From the NCBI GenBank assembly GCA_017617525.1, contig JAFZWA010000051.1:1-49538 (forward strand): DNA of 49,538 nt. Direction: 5' to 3'. The position numbers and the translations under genes were made by a program. Below the pieces are notes generated by a model that made no database searches, was not told the origin of the DNA, and saw only the letters and a program-made list of their open reading frames with translations. The DNA is from Clostridiales bacterium. Lineage in GTDB: Bacteria; Bacillota; Clostridia; Saccharofermentanales; Saccharofermentanaceae. Shown here piece by piece: positions 24,944-33,774 of the stretch (its first letter is position 1; the number at the start of each line of letters is the position of its first letter).

Positions 24944-25017
24944 AAAAGAACTCTTCCGGAAGATGCCTCCGCACAAGCGTTAGCGCGGAGGACCAGCATC
25001 AGAGGAAGAGTTCTTTT
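24944..25017 (-). terminator. Bulged terminator element, copy 2
   Basis: Read on the minus strand, downstream of the DUF937 gene: a 14-bp outer stem (GGAAGAGTTCTTTT 25004-25017 with its complement 24944-24957), then GATG/CATC (25000-24997, 24965-24962), the CTGGT bulge (24996-24992), and CCTCCGC/GCGGAGG (24991-24985, 24972-24966). The core is nearly the same as copy 1, with different outer arms and a different 4-bp helix. Confidence 0.85.
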
Positions 25018-25035
25018 TCTTCGTCTTTTAGATTA

Positions 25036-25617
25036 TTACAGCATCGTGTTCTTCAGAATGTTGAGAAGATCTGTGCCGTCGATTCCTGTCTTGGCGTCCT
25101 TGTCATCGGAGTCCTTCATGAAGTTCTTGAGGAATCCGCCGAGGAAAGAACTGCCTTTCTCTTCTTTGGCCTTCTTCTCGGCTTTTTCTTTCGCGATACT
25201 CTCTTCTGTATCCGGCTTAGCGGCAGCGGAGATGGAAGAAAGGAGAGACGGAGCGATATTGCTCAGGATCGCGTTGGACTGGTCGAAATTGATGCCGGCT
25301 TTTTTCGCGATGGAGGAGATGAAATCATCCTTGTCATCGCCCATGATCTTGCCGATGATCTTATTACCGTCAGCAGCGTCTGCGTTTGCGATCTGGGAAG
25401 TTACGTCACTATTGTCTTCGTGCTGCGCGAGAGCACCCATGAGAGCCTGAGCGCCTTTGGTCGAAGAAGCGTTCTTGGTCATTGATCCGATCAGAGAAGG
25501 AACGGCCGAGAACAGTGCTTTTTCAATAGAATCAGCGGATACGCCGGCCTTTTCCGTCAACGCTTCAAGGGACGGAACGGAGGTCATATTCTTAAGAATC
25601 GATTTAACAAGATCCAT
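25036..25617 (-). CDS. DUF937 (YidB-like) protein
   Basis: 193 residues, cytoplasmic, helical. DUF937 features are the repeated NILSNIAPSLLSSIS / ALFSAVPSLIGSMTKNA segments and the GNKIIGKIMGDD motif. A Lys/Glu/Ala coiled segment (about 140-158) precedes a Gly/Phe-rich end. Family function is unknown. The ATG lies close to a TAGTACATGG context with a weak ribosome binding site (CAGGTG). It ends just before bulged element copy 2 and converges on the Pro/Ala-rich protein gene. Confidence 0.8.
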   Translation of the reverse strand: MDLVKSILKNMTSVPSLEALTEKAGVSADSIEKALFSAVPSLIGSMTKNASSTKGAQALMGALAQHEDNSDVTSQIANADAADGNKIIGKIMGDDKDDFISSIAKKAGINFDQSNAILSNIAPSLLSSISAAAKPDTEESIAKEKAEKKAKEEKGSSFLGGFLKNFMKDSDDKDAKTGIDGTDLLNILKNTML

Positions 25618-25773
25618 GTACTACACCTGCCTTATTTCTAGGATTAATATATCTTGATTTTACCACAGCCATGGAAAAAGGGGAGCATCCTCGTTTCGGA
25701 CACTCCCCCATTCGAAGGTTTATGGGTAAGGTATATTTATGGCGTTGTTATCGTTTCAGCGCGGCCGGGAGCG

Positions 25774-26217
25774 TCAGCCCTCGATCGCTATGGTGTTATT
25801 GCCCGGAAGGTTCAGTTCCTTCTTCGGGATATCGAGCTTCAGGACACCGTCCTCATACTTGGCTTTGACGTCTTCCGTTCTGACGCCGTCACCAACGTAG
25901 AAGCTCCTCTGCATCGCGCCGGCGTATCTTTCCTGACGGATGATCTTGCCGTGCTTGTCTTTCTTCTCGGTATCGAGGCCCTTCGTCGCGCTGATGGTCA
26001 TGTAGCCGTCTTCCAGTTTGACGTTGATCTCGTCCTTCTTAAAGCCCGGAAGATCGACCTCCAGCTCGTAAGTACCATCGGTCTCCTTAACATCAGTCTT
26101 CATGATATGGCTTGCGTTCTTGCCGTACAGACGTCTGTCGACATTCGCCAGTTCCCTCATCGGGAAGCCCATCCAATCATCAAACAAGTTCTCTCCAAAA
26201 ATACCAGACATCAACAT
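25774..26217 (-). CDS. hsp20: Small heat-shock protein, Hsp20/alpha-crystallin family
   Basis: 147 residues. The alpha-crystallin domain (about 37-140) starts IMKTDVKETDGTYELEVDLP, has the GFKKDEINVKLEDGYMTI strand pair and the conserved A-x-Y-x-D-G-V-L-x-L motif (KAKYEDGVLKLDIPK). The C-terminal I-x-I-type tail (NTIAIEG) supports oligomer formation. It is an ATP-independent holdase in the cytoplasm. A consensus-like CIRCE operator and promoter lie upstream, so HrcA repression is expected. Confidence 0.93.
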   Translation of the reverse strand: MLMSGIFGENLFDDWMGFPMRELANVDRRLYGKNASHIMKTDVKETDGTYELEVDLPGFKKDEINVKLEDGYMTISATKGLDTEKKDKHGKIIRQERYAGAMQRSFYVGDGVRTEDVKAKYEDGVLKLDIPKKELNLPGNNTIAIEG

Positions 26218-26305
26218 ACTTCATTCCTCCTTTTTATGTTGTTATCTCGCATCGGGGCGGAGGTCTTATCATCTATTTGGATCTTCGTTCCTTTGTTTCG
26301 CCTAC

Positions 26306-26333
26306 ATTATAGTTCCGAAATTAGCACTGTCAA
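26306..26333 (-). promoter_or_regulatory. hsp20 promoter
   Basis: On the minus strand, TTGACA (26333-26328) and TATAAT (26311-26306), both perfect consensus, are separated by 16 bases. The -35 box is inside the CIRCE element, so HrcA would block polymerase directly. Confidence 0.85.
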
Positions 26334-26347
26334 GGTGAGAGTGCTAA
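26321..26347. promoter_or_regulatory. CIRCE operator (HrcA binding site)
   Basis: TTAGCACTG-N9-GAGTGCTAA matches the CIRCE consensus TTAGCACTC-N9-GAGTGCTAA with one mismatch. It overlaps the hsp20 promoter. Confidence 0.93.
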
Positions 26348-26348
26348 T

Positions 26349-26385
26349 AAAAACTGCACAACTTTCAGATCCGAAAATTGTGCAG
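26349..26385 (-). terminator. Terminator of the MoxR-DUF58-transglutaminase operon
   Basis: On the minus strand CTGCACAA (26385-26378) pairs with TTGTGCAG (26361-26354), followed by TTTTT (26353-26349). It also separates the operon from the hsp20 CIRCE element. Confidence 0.75.
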
Positions 26386-26466
26386 ATTTTATTCATTCAT
26401 TCTTCGCGAAAAGCACTATAATTCGAGGGGGACGTGCTTCTACTCGGGGCGCGTTTTTTGTGCCCG

Positions 26467-28833
26467 TTACTCTTCCGGAGCGGCCTCTGTGGTCTCGGCG
26501 GTCGCGCCCTTTTCCTGAAAGTTTACGCGCAGGATGTAGGAGATCGCTTTTCTCAGTCTGGAAGCGCCCTTCTTCTGCTTCTCCAGGTTGTGTTCTCCGA
26601 AGCGGAGGATGTAGGACAGTTCTTTTTCCGAAATAGTAGCGCGGCTGTACTCGGCCTTATCCACGATCTTCTTGACGGCGCGCGAACCCTTTCCTTCCAG
26701 GATATAAAGATGCATCTTGTAGTACGAGTTATAGACGCTCGCCTTCTCATTGGTCGTCTTGTTTCTCAGGCGCAGCTTCCAGAACAGGACATATCCCAGA
26801 CGCAGAGCGCCGATCACCAGAAGGATACTTAAGATCGCGACAAGGACTCGGATGACACCGGAGTTGGCGGAACCGCTCTCTTCTTCGATCTCCTCAGGAA
26901 CCGGTGTTACCGTGCGCGTAGGCTTCGGTGAAGGTGTCGGCGTGCACTGGAAGTCATAGACCATGTCGCCGTATTCCTTCGCGATCGCGTACGCGTTGAA
27001 ATAGCTCGCGACAACGTTATTACCCGGAGTCGGATCGTCGAGGACCCAGCCGTAATCCGGATCGAAGAACTCAAACCAGGCATGTGCGTTCGTCATGGAG
27101 ACCTGGCTCGGCTTTCCGCCCGGATCCGTGTCCGCGTAGTAGCCGGAAACATAGCGAGTCGGAACATCGATCATGCGAAGGAGAACGGCGGCGGTCGTCG
27201 CGTAATGCACGCAGAAACCGGAGCGGCTCTCGCTGATGAACCATGTAACGAAATCCGCGCCCTCCGGCGGATACGGGGTATCCTTACTGTACGGATGCAG
27301 GTTTCTTACATAATCGACCACTCTCGCGACCTTCTCGGCATTGGTCATCTTGTCCGGATCCTCGAGGAGCTCGAGATACCATTCAGGAAGCTTGCCGCAC
27401 TCGAGAAGACTCTTTCTGGTCTCCTCCGGAACGTAAAGACACGTTTCGTAGACCTCTTTGAGATACGAATCCGTCCAGTCTGCATCGCGCTTTCTCGGGA
27501 CCATGTTATAGGCATAGGAATAGCTGGTCGCGCCGTTACTGTACATGATCTCCTGAAGATTCCATGTTGAGCTTTCGGGAAGATCCATCTCGCTGTATTT
27601 GCTGTCGGAGCCGATATAGAAGTTATCGACATATTCCGGAATAAGCTTCGCGTCGATCGGGCAAAGCGTGTTGATCGTGATCACGAAGTCCGCTTCTTTC
27701 GGCTCGGTCCGGTCTTCGGTAATGAAGTGGGAATCCGGAACCGTTACTTTCGGATCATTGTTTGTGTCATATGTGCTCCAGCTGCCGTTGTCGAGGACCT
27801 CGAGGCTGGCGCAACGCAGGTAGACGATACGTCCCTGCAGGAGAATGATATGGTTGTCGTTTACGTTTCGGGAGACCTCGAAGATCTTAACATCCGGCGG
27901 GTTAAAGAATCCGACCTTCGAAAAGTCTTCGGAGAAACTGGTGGTCGCGAGGCCCTGACCTTCGCCGTTTCCGGCAACGATACTTCCCATGTAGCCTTCG
28001 TACTCATGCTTGACTTCGTCTTCCGGCTCCTCATGTTTATTCTGGAGTTTGACATGCAGTTCATGCAGGAGATTCTGGAGACCGTCGTAATACTTCGTAG
28101 CAAGCTTGTTATAGCTGTATTCGTTTGACGGGAACATACCCGCGACGAGCATACAGAAAGCAATGACCGGGGCAGCCAGAATGAGCATGCGTTTATCTGT
28201 GCTTCCGTCACCGAGGCGCTTGACGAATCCGAAGAGGAGCAGGAGCAGGATGCCCGCGACCGCGAGCTGGCAGGGCCAAGCCGCAGGTGTCAGATAGGTG
28301 ATCCTGGTCGTCGCGAAGAAGAACGGGATATACCATACAAGCGAAAGCAGCACCGACAGGCGCTTTTCGACCATGAGTGTCGTAAAGTAGGCCGGCAGGA
28401 TGTTGATGAGAAGCATCAGGCAGGTGACATCGGTCTGCGCTTCTTTCAGTGCCGCCGCGCCGCGGATCATGGGTCTTAATTCCTGAAAAGCTCTCTGCTG
28501 GAGGATCGAGTACGCGTACTCGGCCGAGGCTCGAATGTAGAAGATATCGAACATCACGATCATGAGAGACGCGAACGCGAAGAAGATCAGGACGATGATC
28601 GACGTCGCTTTGCCTTTTTCGAAATGGCAGTACGCGCAAAGAGCGCTGATCGCGATCAGGATCGGTGTGAATACGACATAGTTGATCGGGAGCATGAACG
28701 TGGAAGCGAGCATGCCCGTAAATCCGAGGCCGAGAAGCGACGCGAGGAAGATCGCGAAAATGACCGTCAGGCGGGTTGCCTCGACCGGTTTTTTCACTGC
28801 GTGGATGACGGTTTCCGGATTCTTATTTCTCAT
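26467..28833 (-). CDS. Transglutaminase-domain membrane protein (TgpA-like)
   Basis: 788 residues. Six hydrophobic spans in the first 220 residues, an extracytoplasmic region, then a transglutaminase-like core: Cys in SRSGFCVHYATTAAVLLRM (near 555), His in TNAHAWFEFF, Asp in WVLDDPTPG. One more span (about 690-710) precedes a cytoplasmic tail with a Lys/Leu-rich helix. With DUF58 and MoxR, this is the widespread MoxR-DUF58-TGc operon thought to modify or assemble envelope proteins. It overlaps the DUF58 gene by 11 bases. Confidence 0.88.
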   Translation of the reverse strand: MRNKNPETVIHAVKKPVEATRLTVIFAIFLASLLGLGFTGMLASTFMLPINYVVFTPILIAISALCAYCHFEKGKATSIIVLIFFAFASLMIVMFDIFYIRASAEYAYSILQQRAFQELRPMIRGAAALKEAQTDVTCLMLLINILPAYFTTLMVEKRLSVLLSLVWYIPFFFATTRITYLTPAAWPCQLAVAGILLLLLFGFVKRLGDGSTDKRMLILAAPVIAFCMLVAGMFPSNEYSYNKLATKYYDGLQNLLHELHVKLQNKHEEPEDEVKHEYEGYMGSIVAGNGEGQGLATTSFSEDFSKVGFFNPPDVKIFEVSRNVNDNHIILLQGRIVYLRCASLEVLDNGSWSTYDTNNDPKVTVPDSHFITEDRTEPKEADFVITINTLCPIDAKLIPEYVDNFYIGSDSKYSEMDLPESSTWNLQEIMYSNGATSYSYAYNMVPRKRDADWTDSYLKEVYETCLYVPEETRKSLLECGKLPEWYLELLEDPDKMTNAEKVARVVDYVRNLHPYSKDTPYPPEGADFVTWFISESRSGFCVHYATTAAVLLRMIDVPTRYVSGYYADTDPGGKPSQVSMTNAHAWFEFFDPDYGWVLDDPTPGNNVVASYFNAYAIAKEYGDMVYDFQCTPTPSPKPTRTVTPVPEEIEEESGSANSGVIRVLVAILSILLVIGALRLGYVLFWKLRLRNKTTNEKASVYNSYYKMHLYILEGKGSRAVKKIVDKAEYSRATISEKELSYILRFGEHNLEKQKKGASRLRKAISYILRVNFQEKGATAETTEAAPEE

Positions 28834-29725
28834 CGTCTACGTCCTCCGGAATCGGCAGGCGAAGGATCGAAACGATCGCCTTCTCGAGATCGTCCTTCGA
28901 CGCGACGTCAAAAGCGACCTCCTTTTTCATAGGCGGCAGAACACGGATCTTGTGCTCGACCTCGTGGTCAAGAAAATACTTCGACGTAAACATGACTTCG
29001 CCGAGCATCCTGTCCATCACTTCTCTGTCACGGGTCATCGGAAGATATACACGCGAACGGCCCCAGGTCGCTTCCTGGGATTCCTTGATCATGAGGGTGT
29101 CCTTCTTCGCGGAGATCTTCCAGTGGATCTGCTTGATCGGATCGCCCGGCATGTACGTACGGATATCGTAGATCTCCGAATTCGGATTGCTCGACTTCTT
29201 CAGGCCCTTCGCCTTAAAACCGTCCATGTTCGAGATCTCGGCCGGAATACACGGGATCGGCATGACGACGATCTCACCGGAAACGTCGACTGTTTTCGGG
29301 ATAAAGACCAGACCGAAAAGATCGTATACACGGACCTTCGCGGTCGTTAAGCGGTAGGTGCCGCAGTGTTTCGTGTCGATGATCACGCTGTCCGTCGTCT
29401 CACTCTGCGAAAAGAGCTTGATGTAGGAAACCGCGCCCGTCATCATTTCCTTGAGCGGTGCTTTTACCGAATAAAGAGCGAACGGGAACATCTCGAGACC
29501 GTAAGAGGTAAAGGAGATCTGCGTCGAGTCGCCTTTGATTACTTTTCGAAAAGCATCTGCCTCGAGCTGGAAAAAGAGTGACGCGGCAAAGCTGACCACC
29601 AGCGCGATCGGTAAGATCGATATCACGATGATCAGGATAAACCAGGACAGCCACATCTTATAAAACAGAAAGAATGTGATCGCGCCCAGCAGAGCCAGAA
29701 TGTAGATCACCCAACTTCGAAGCAT
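28823..29725 (-). CDS. DUF58 domain membrane protein
   Basis: 300 residues. Two N-terminal spans (about 5-25 and 27-50), then a beta-rich extracytoplasmic or cytoplasmic region and the DUF58 signature Y-x-P-G-D-P-I-K-x-I-H-W-K-x-S-A (near 200-218). DUF58 proteins are vWA-like partners of MoxR ATPases. It is 3 bases downstream of moxR and overlaps the transglutaminase gene. Confidence 0.88.
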   Translation of the reverse strand: MLRSWVIYILALLGAITFFLFYKMWLSWFILIIVISILPIALVVSFAASLFFQLEADAFRKVIKGDSTQISFTSYGLEMFPFALYSVKAPLKEMMTGAVSYIKLFSQSETTDSVIIDTKHCGTYRLTTAKVRVYDLFGLVFIPKTVDVSGEIVVMPIPCIPAEISNMDGFKAKGLKKSSNPNSEIYDIRTYMPGDPIKQIHWKISAKKDTLMIKESQEATWGRSRVYLPMTRDREVMDRMLGEVMFTSKYFLDHEVEHKIRVLPPMKKEVAFDVASKDDLEKAIVSILRLPIPEDVDDEK

Positions 29726-29728
29726 AAC

Positions 29729-30661
29729 TTATTCCTTGGGGATCAGTGTGGTCTTGATGATCTCTTTTGCGATGTCTTCTGTCTTGACTTCCTTGAACTC
29801 GGCTTCCGGAGTCAGGAGCATTCTGTGGCAGAGGACTGCCGGGAATACGGCCTGGACATCGTCCGGGATGACATAGTCACGGTCCGTCATGTAGGCGTGT
29901 GCTTTTGCCATAGCGGTAAGAGCCAGCGTACAACGCGGGCTGCCGCCTCTTGCCAGCATCTTGTGATTTCTGGAACGGTCCATCAGGGCCACGATGTATT
30001 TCATGACTCTGTATTTGACGTACATCTTGCTCGTCTCTTCCTGCATCTGAAGGATGTCTTCGATCGAGCAGATCGGCTTGAGCTCGGAAAGCGGGTTTGC
30101 GCCGTTTTGACGGTTCGTCAGCATCTCGATCTCGTTGTCGAGTGACGGGTAACCCATGGAAACGCGGATCGCGAAACGGTCCATCTGGGAGTCCGGAAGG
30201 AGTGTCGTACCGGAAGCGCCGGAAGGGTTCTGTGTCGCGATGACGACGAACGGCTTCGGCAGCGGATATGTCTTATCGTCTACTGTGACCTGACCTTCTT
30301 CCATGGCTTCGAGGAGAGCGGACTGCGTACGGGAAGACGCACGGTTTAACTCATCCGCGAGGAAGAGGTTGTGGAAAACGGCACCCTTCTGATACTTCAT
30401 GGTGCGTGTTTCCGGGTCTAAAAGTGAAAAGCCCGTGATATCGGAAGGCAGGACGTCCGGAGTGAACTGGACACGTCCGTAATCCAGGCCCATCGTCTTG
30501 GCAAAGGAAAGCGCCATCGTCGTTTTACCTACGCCGGGAACGTCCTCCATGAGAACGTGGCCTCCTGCCAGAATGCTCTGAAGGATCAGTCTGATGACTT
30601 CGTCCTTACCGCAAATAACCTTTTTGATCTCATCTACGATCTCTGTCGTTTTTTCGCGCAT
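29729..30661 (-). CDS. MoxR-family AAA+ ATPase
   Basis: 310 residues. Walker A is DVPGVGKTT (about 38-46), Walker B is FLADELNRAS (about 97-106), sensor motif ATQNPSG follows. The C-terminal lid has RGGSPRCTLALTAMAKAHA. MoxR ATPases act as chaperones for metal-centre or complex assembly with vWA/DUF58 partners. AGAGGA lies before the ATG. The Lys/Thr-rich lipoprotein gene is 28 bases upstream on the same strand and may share the transcript. Confidence 0.92.
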   Translation of the reverse strand: MREKTTEIVDEIKKVICGKDEVIRLILQSILAGGHVLMEDVPGVGKTTMALSFAKTMGLDYGRVQFTPDVLPSDITGFSLLDPETRTMKYQKGAVFHNLFLADELNRASSRTQSALLEAMEEGQVTVDDKTYPLPKPFVVIATQNPSGASGTTLLPDSQMDRFAIRVSMGYPSLDNEIEMLTNRQNGANPLSELKPICSIEDILQMQEETSKMYVKYRVMKYIVALMDRSRNHKMLARGGSPRCTLALTAMAKAHAYMTDRDYVIPDDVQAVFPAVLCHRMLLTPEAEFKEVKTEDIAKEIIKTTLIPKE

Positions 30662-30689
30662 ATAGTTGTCCTCTTATCTTCCTTTGTCG

Positions 30690-31469
30690 TTATTTGATCC
30701 GATAACCCAGATCGGCAAGCATAGCATTCATGCTGTCGATGTTGTTGCTGTCCGTATCTGTTACCGCCAGGATCTCCATATCGTCAATGATAATGACTAC
30801 CGTGTACTCATTATCCATTTCGGAATAGCTGACCATGGTATTGTCTGTGATATAGAACTGGTAGTCTTTGTCCTGGAAATCCTTGGTAAAGCCGATGGCC
30901 TGATCATAAGCGGCTTTTGCGTCGCTTGCGTTCATGTACTGGTAATAAATGAACGTGATCTTGTAGGTCGGATCAAACGCCATGAGAAGTGCTTTTGCTT
31001 TGACGTCGGTATCGGTACCCATGCTCATAGCGTCCATAACGGTATATCCTTCCGCTTCTACGCCGGATGTAAATGCATCCGCAGAGATCGCCTTATATCC
31101 GTCCGTATTCGGAGCCGGCATATCGAATGTTCCCTGCGAACCGGATGTCTGTGCCGAGTCGGACGTTCCCGCCGGTGTAGTATCGGAAGAAGCCGTTGTG
31201 CTCTCAGTAGTTGTAGTTGTCGTGATCTCCGTCGTTTCCGAGGTCGTAGTCGTCGCTTCCGTTGTCTCGGAAGGCGCTTCTGTTTCTTCCGTTTCTTCGG
31301 TATCTTTCGTCTTCTTTGTCTTCTTTGTTTTCTTTGTCTCGTCGTCGGTAGCTTCTACCTTCGTCTTCTTCGTTTTCTTCGTAGAAGACTTCTTCGACGA
31401 ACATGCCGCGCCAAATACCGATACAGCTAAAAGCAGCGAAAGGAACACTGCCATTTTTGATCTCTTCAT
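30690..31469 (-). CDS. Lys/Thr-rich lipoprotein
   Basis: 259 residues. Lipobox FGAAC puts the lipidated Cys at 23. A Lys/Thr-rich segment (about 24-60) changes into a Thr/Glu/Ser-rich one (about 55-120), then a folded C-terminal domain (about 125-259) with alternating strands such as YTVVIIIDDMEILAVTD. The linker is like cell-wall spanning regions that are O-glycosylated in some Firmicutes. AAGGAAGG sets the start. Function unknown. It is directly upstream of moxR. Confidence 0.75.
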   Translation of the reverse strand: MKRSKMAVFLSLLLAVSVFGAACSSKKSSTKKTKKTKVEATDDETKKTKKTKKTKDTEETEETEAPSETTEATTTTSETTEITTTTTTESTTASSDTTPAGTSDSAQTSGSQGTFDMPAPNTDGYKAISADAFTSGVEAEGYTVMDAMSMGTDTDVKAKALLMAFDPTYKITFIYYQYMNASDAKAAYDQAIGFTKDFQDKDYQFYITDNTMVSYSEMDNEYTVVIIIDDMEILAVTDTDSNNIDSMNAMLADLGYRIK

Positions 31470-31538
31470 ACCCTTTACCTTCCTTGTCTAGACTCCCTTG
31501 GCTTGTCTGCGCTTATTTTACCATATATCTAACATATA

Positions 31539-31567
31539 TCGACAATAATAGCTTTAGGGTATAAAAT
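31539..31567 (+). promoter_or_regulatory. aspS promoter
   Basis: TCGACA (31539-31544), 17 bases, TAAAAT (31562-31567). The gap 31470-31603 is divergent with the lipoprotein gene and has a direct repeat CATATATC near the -35. Confidence 0.55.
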
Positions 31568-31603
31568 GTTGCGTGAATTGACTTTAGAAACGGGGTATTC
31601 AAC

Positions 31604-33406
31604 ATGATCCAATCAAGGACACATAACTGCGGCGAGCTCCGTCTTCCCGATATCGGAAAGACCGTTACCCTCGTCGGATGGATGGAAAATATGCGTGAGG
31701 TCGGAGCCAATCTCGGTTTCGTAGTATTGCGCGACTTCTACGGAACGACACAGATCGTTCTGGAGACCGAAGACAAGGTAAAAGAACTGAAGGCGATCAA
31801 TAAGGAGTCCACGATCCAGGTCACCGGTGTGGTAAGAGAGAGATCTTCCAAGAACCCGAACCAGGATACAGGAAGCATCGAGGTCGTTCCTTCCGAGATC
31901 AAGGTCCTCGGCCGCTGCCGTTATAACGAGCTGCCGTTTGAGATCAACCACTCTCGTGAGGCGGATGAGAACGCACGTCTCAAGTATCGTTATCTCGACC
32001 TTCGTAATCCGGAAGTCAAGAAGAACATCATCCTCCGCTGCAACGTTGTTGCCGCTCTTCGTAAGGCCATGATGGAGCACGACTTCCTCGAGATCACCAC
32101 ACCTATCCTCACCGCTTCTTCTCCGGAAGGCGCGCGTGACTATCTTGTACCGGCCAGAAAGCACCCGGGCAAGTTCTATGCTCTTCCGCAGGCTCCTCAA
32201 CAGTTCAAGCAGCTCCTGATGACCTCCGGTTTCGACAGATATTTCCAGGTAGCTCCTTGTTTCCGTGATGAGGATGCTCGTGGAGACAGATCTCCGGGAG
32301 AATTCTACCAGCTCGATATGGAAATGGCTTTTGCCACACAGGAAGATGTCTTCTCCGTTATCGAAGACGTACTTCCTCCGATCTTTGCCGAGTACGGCAC
32401 ATATAACCGCGCTTCCGGCGCACCGTTCGCACGTATTCCGTTCCTTGAGGCAATGGAAAAGTACGGTACCGATAAGCCGGACCTTCGTATCGACCTGACT
32501 GTTCAGGACGCGACCGAAGTGCTTAAGGACTGCGGTTTCCCCCCGTTTGCAACTAAAACGGAAGACGGATCGGACACAGACGTCCGCATCAAGGCTGTCG
32601 TCATTTCCGACTTTAAGGAGTCCAGAAAGTTCATCGACAAGAACCTGGGCGATATCGAAGTTCAGTCCGGTAATAAGGCCTGCTGGTTCAGAATGGATGA
32701 AAACGGTGAGATCGTCGGCGGTATCGCGAAGTTCGTTACCCCGATCAAGGACGCTGTCGTTTCCGCTCTCGGCGTAAAGCCGAACGATCTGGTCGTTCTT
32801 TCCTGCGGTAAGCTCCTTGCCGCTCAGAAGACAGCCGGCGTGATCGTAAAGACATTCGGTGCTACGGTCCCGGGCCACATGGATAAAGAACAGTACGCAT
32901 TCTGCTGGATCGTTGACTTCCCGATGTACGAGATCGGCGAGGAATCCGGCGAACTCGAGTTCTGCCACAATCCTTTCTCCATGCCGAGCGGCGGTCTGGA
33001 AACACTTCTTAAGGCAGAGCGCGGCGAGATCGATCCGCTCTCCATCACAGCTGACCAGTACGACCTCGTCGTAAACGGCGTCGAGCTTTCTTCCGGCGCG
33101 GTTCGAAACCACGATCCGGAGATCATGATCAAGGCCTTCGAGATGGTACGTCTCGGTGAAGAAGACGTTAAGGCAAAGTTCCCGGCTATGTACAATGCCT
33201 TCTGCTACGGCGCTCCGCCGCACGCTGGTATCGCTCCTGGTGTTGACCGTATGGTCATGCTCCTTGCAGGTGAAGAATCCATCCGTGAGATCATCCCGTT
33301 CCCGATGAACAAGAACGCGCAGGACATCATGATGGACGCTCCGGGCTATGTCACAGACAAGCAGCTTGACGAGCTTCACATTAAGACGGTTTCGGTAGAA
33401 GAGTAA
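31604..33406 (+). CDS. aspS: Aspartyl-tRNA synthetase
   Basis: 600 residues, the normal bacterial AspRS length. N-terminal OB anticodon-binding domain (about 1-110), class II catalytic domain with motif 2 CFRDEDARGDRSPGEFYQL and motif 3 GAPPHAGIAPGVDRMVML, and a GAD insertion (about 300-410). It charges tRNA-Asp, and in species without AsnRS it may also charge tRNA-Asn; this cannot be judged here. The gene is free of the dispersed word, as are its flanks from 30997 to 36342. Its 3' end is followed 8 bases later by bulged element copy 3. Confidence 0.96.
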   Translation: MIQSRTHNCGELRLPDIGKTVTLVGWMENMREVGANLGFVVLRDFYGTTQIVLETEDKVKELKAINKESTIQVTGVVRERSSKNPNQDTGSIEVVPSEIKVLGRCRYNELPFEINHSREADENARLKYRYLDLRNPEVKKNIILRCNVVAALRKAMMEHDFLEITTPILTASSPEGARDYLVPARKHPGKFYALPQAPQQFKQLLMTSGFDRYFQVAPCFRDEDARGDRSPGEFYQLDMEMAFATQEDVFSVIEDVLPPIFAEYGTYNRASGAPFARIPFLEAMEKYGTDKPDLRIDLTVQDATEVLKDCGFPPFATKTEDGSDTDVRIKAVVISDFKESRKFIDKNLGDIEVQSGNKACWFRMDENGEIVGGIAKFVTPIKDAVVSALGVKPNDLVVLSCGKLLAAQKTAGVIVKTFGATVPGHMDKEQYAFCWIVDFPMYEIGEESGELEFCHNPFSMPSGGLETLLKAERGEIDPLSITADQYDLVVNGVELSSGAVRNHDPEIMIKAFEMVRLGEEDVKAKFPAMYNAFCYGAPPHAGIAPGVDRMVMLLAGEESIREIIPFPMNKNAQDIMMDAPGYVTDKQLDELHIKTVSVEE

Positions 33407-33414
33407 TTACAAAG

Positions 33415-33492
33415 AGAACAGAAAAAGTTTCTTGTGCTGGTCCTCGGGCTTTGCCCTGCAGAGGCACGTCGAAATCTTTTTCTGTTCTTTTT
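33415..33492 (+). terminator. Bulged terminator element, copy 3
   Basis: Outer stem AGAACAGAAAAAG (33415-33427) with CTTTTTCTGTTCT (33476-33488) plus TTTC/GAAA (33428-33431, 33471-33474). Then TGTG/CACG (33433-33436, 3365-68 of the 33400 block, i.e. 33465-33468), the CTGGT bulge (33437-33441), and CCTC/GAGG (33442-33445, 33461-33464) around an inner GGGC/GCCC hairpin. A T-run follows. The cap loop differs from copies 1 and 2, but the bulge and helix plan are kept. Confidence 0.85.
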
Positions 33493-33774
33493 TTGTGCCT
33501 TTTTCCGAAACTCTGAGCGTGTATCTTCTAAGGCATGAGAAAGGATTTATTCTGCGCGTTTATTTGTTTGAAGAGATTACTTCTTCTGCGCGAAACGTTT
33601 CTCGCTGTCTCCGTCCGCCACGATCCCGACTGTTTCGGAGTTATGGATTGAAAATTTTTTCATTTTTAACGTAAAACACTTGCACAAATTCGAAAAAAGA
33701 GTGTTAAGATGGATTTAGAGGTAAAAATTCTCACGTTTCTCGCACTGCAAACATTTGAGTATTAGGAGGGTGTC
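33493..33774 (+). other. Gap between aspS terminator and small membrane protein
   Basis: No gene is supported. It holds a direct repeat TTCTGCGCG (33550-33558 and 33584-33592), a palindrome GAAACGTTTC (33592-33601), and a weak promoter TTGCAC...TTAAGA (about 33682-33711) with an 18-base spacer for the next gene. Confidence 0.4.

Noticed and set aside
31613-33379. 588-residue minus-strand ORF opposite aspS
   Set aside because: It is the codon-bias shadow of aspS; no ribosome binding site and no recognisable domain.
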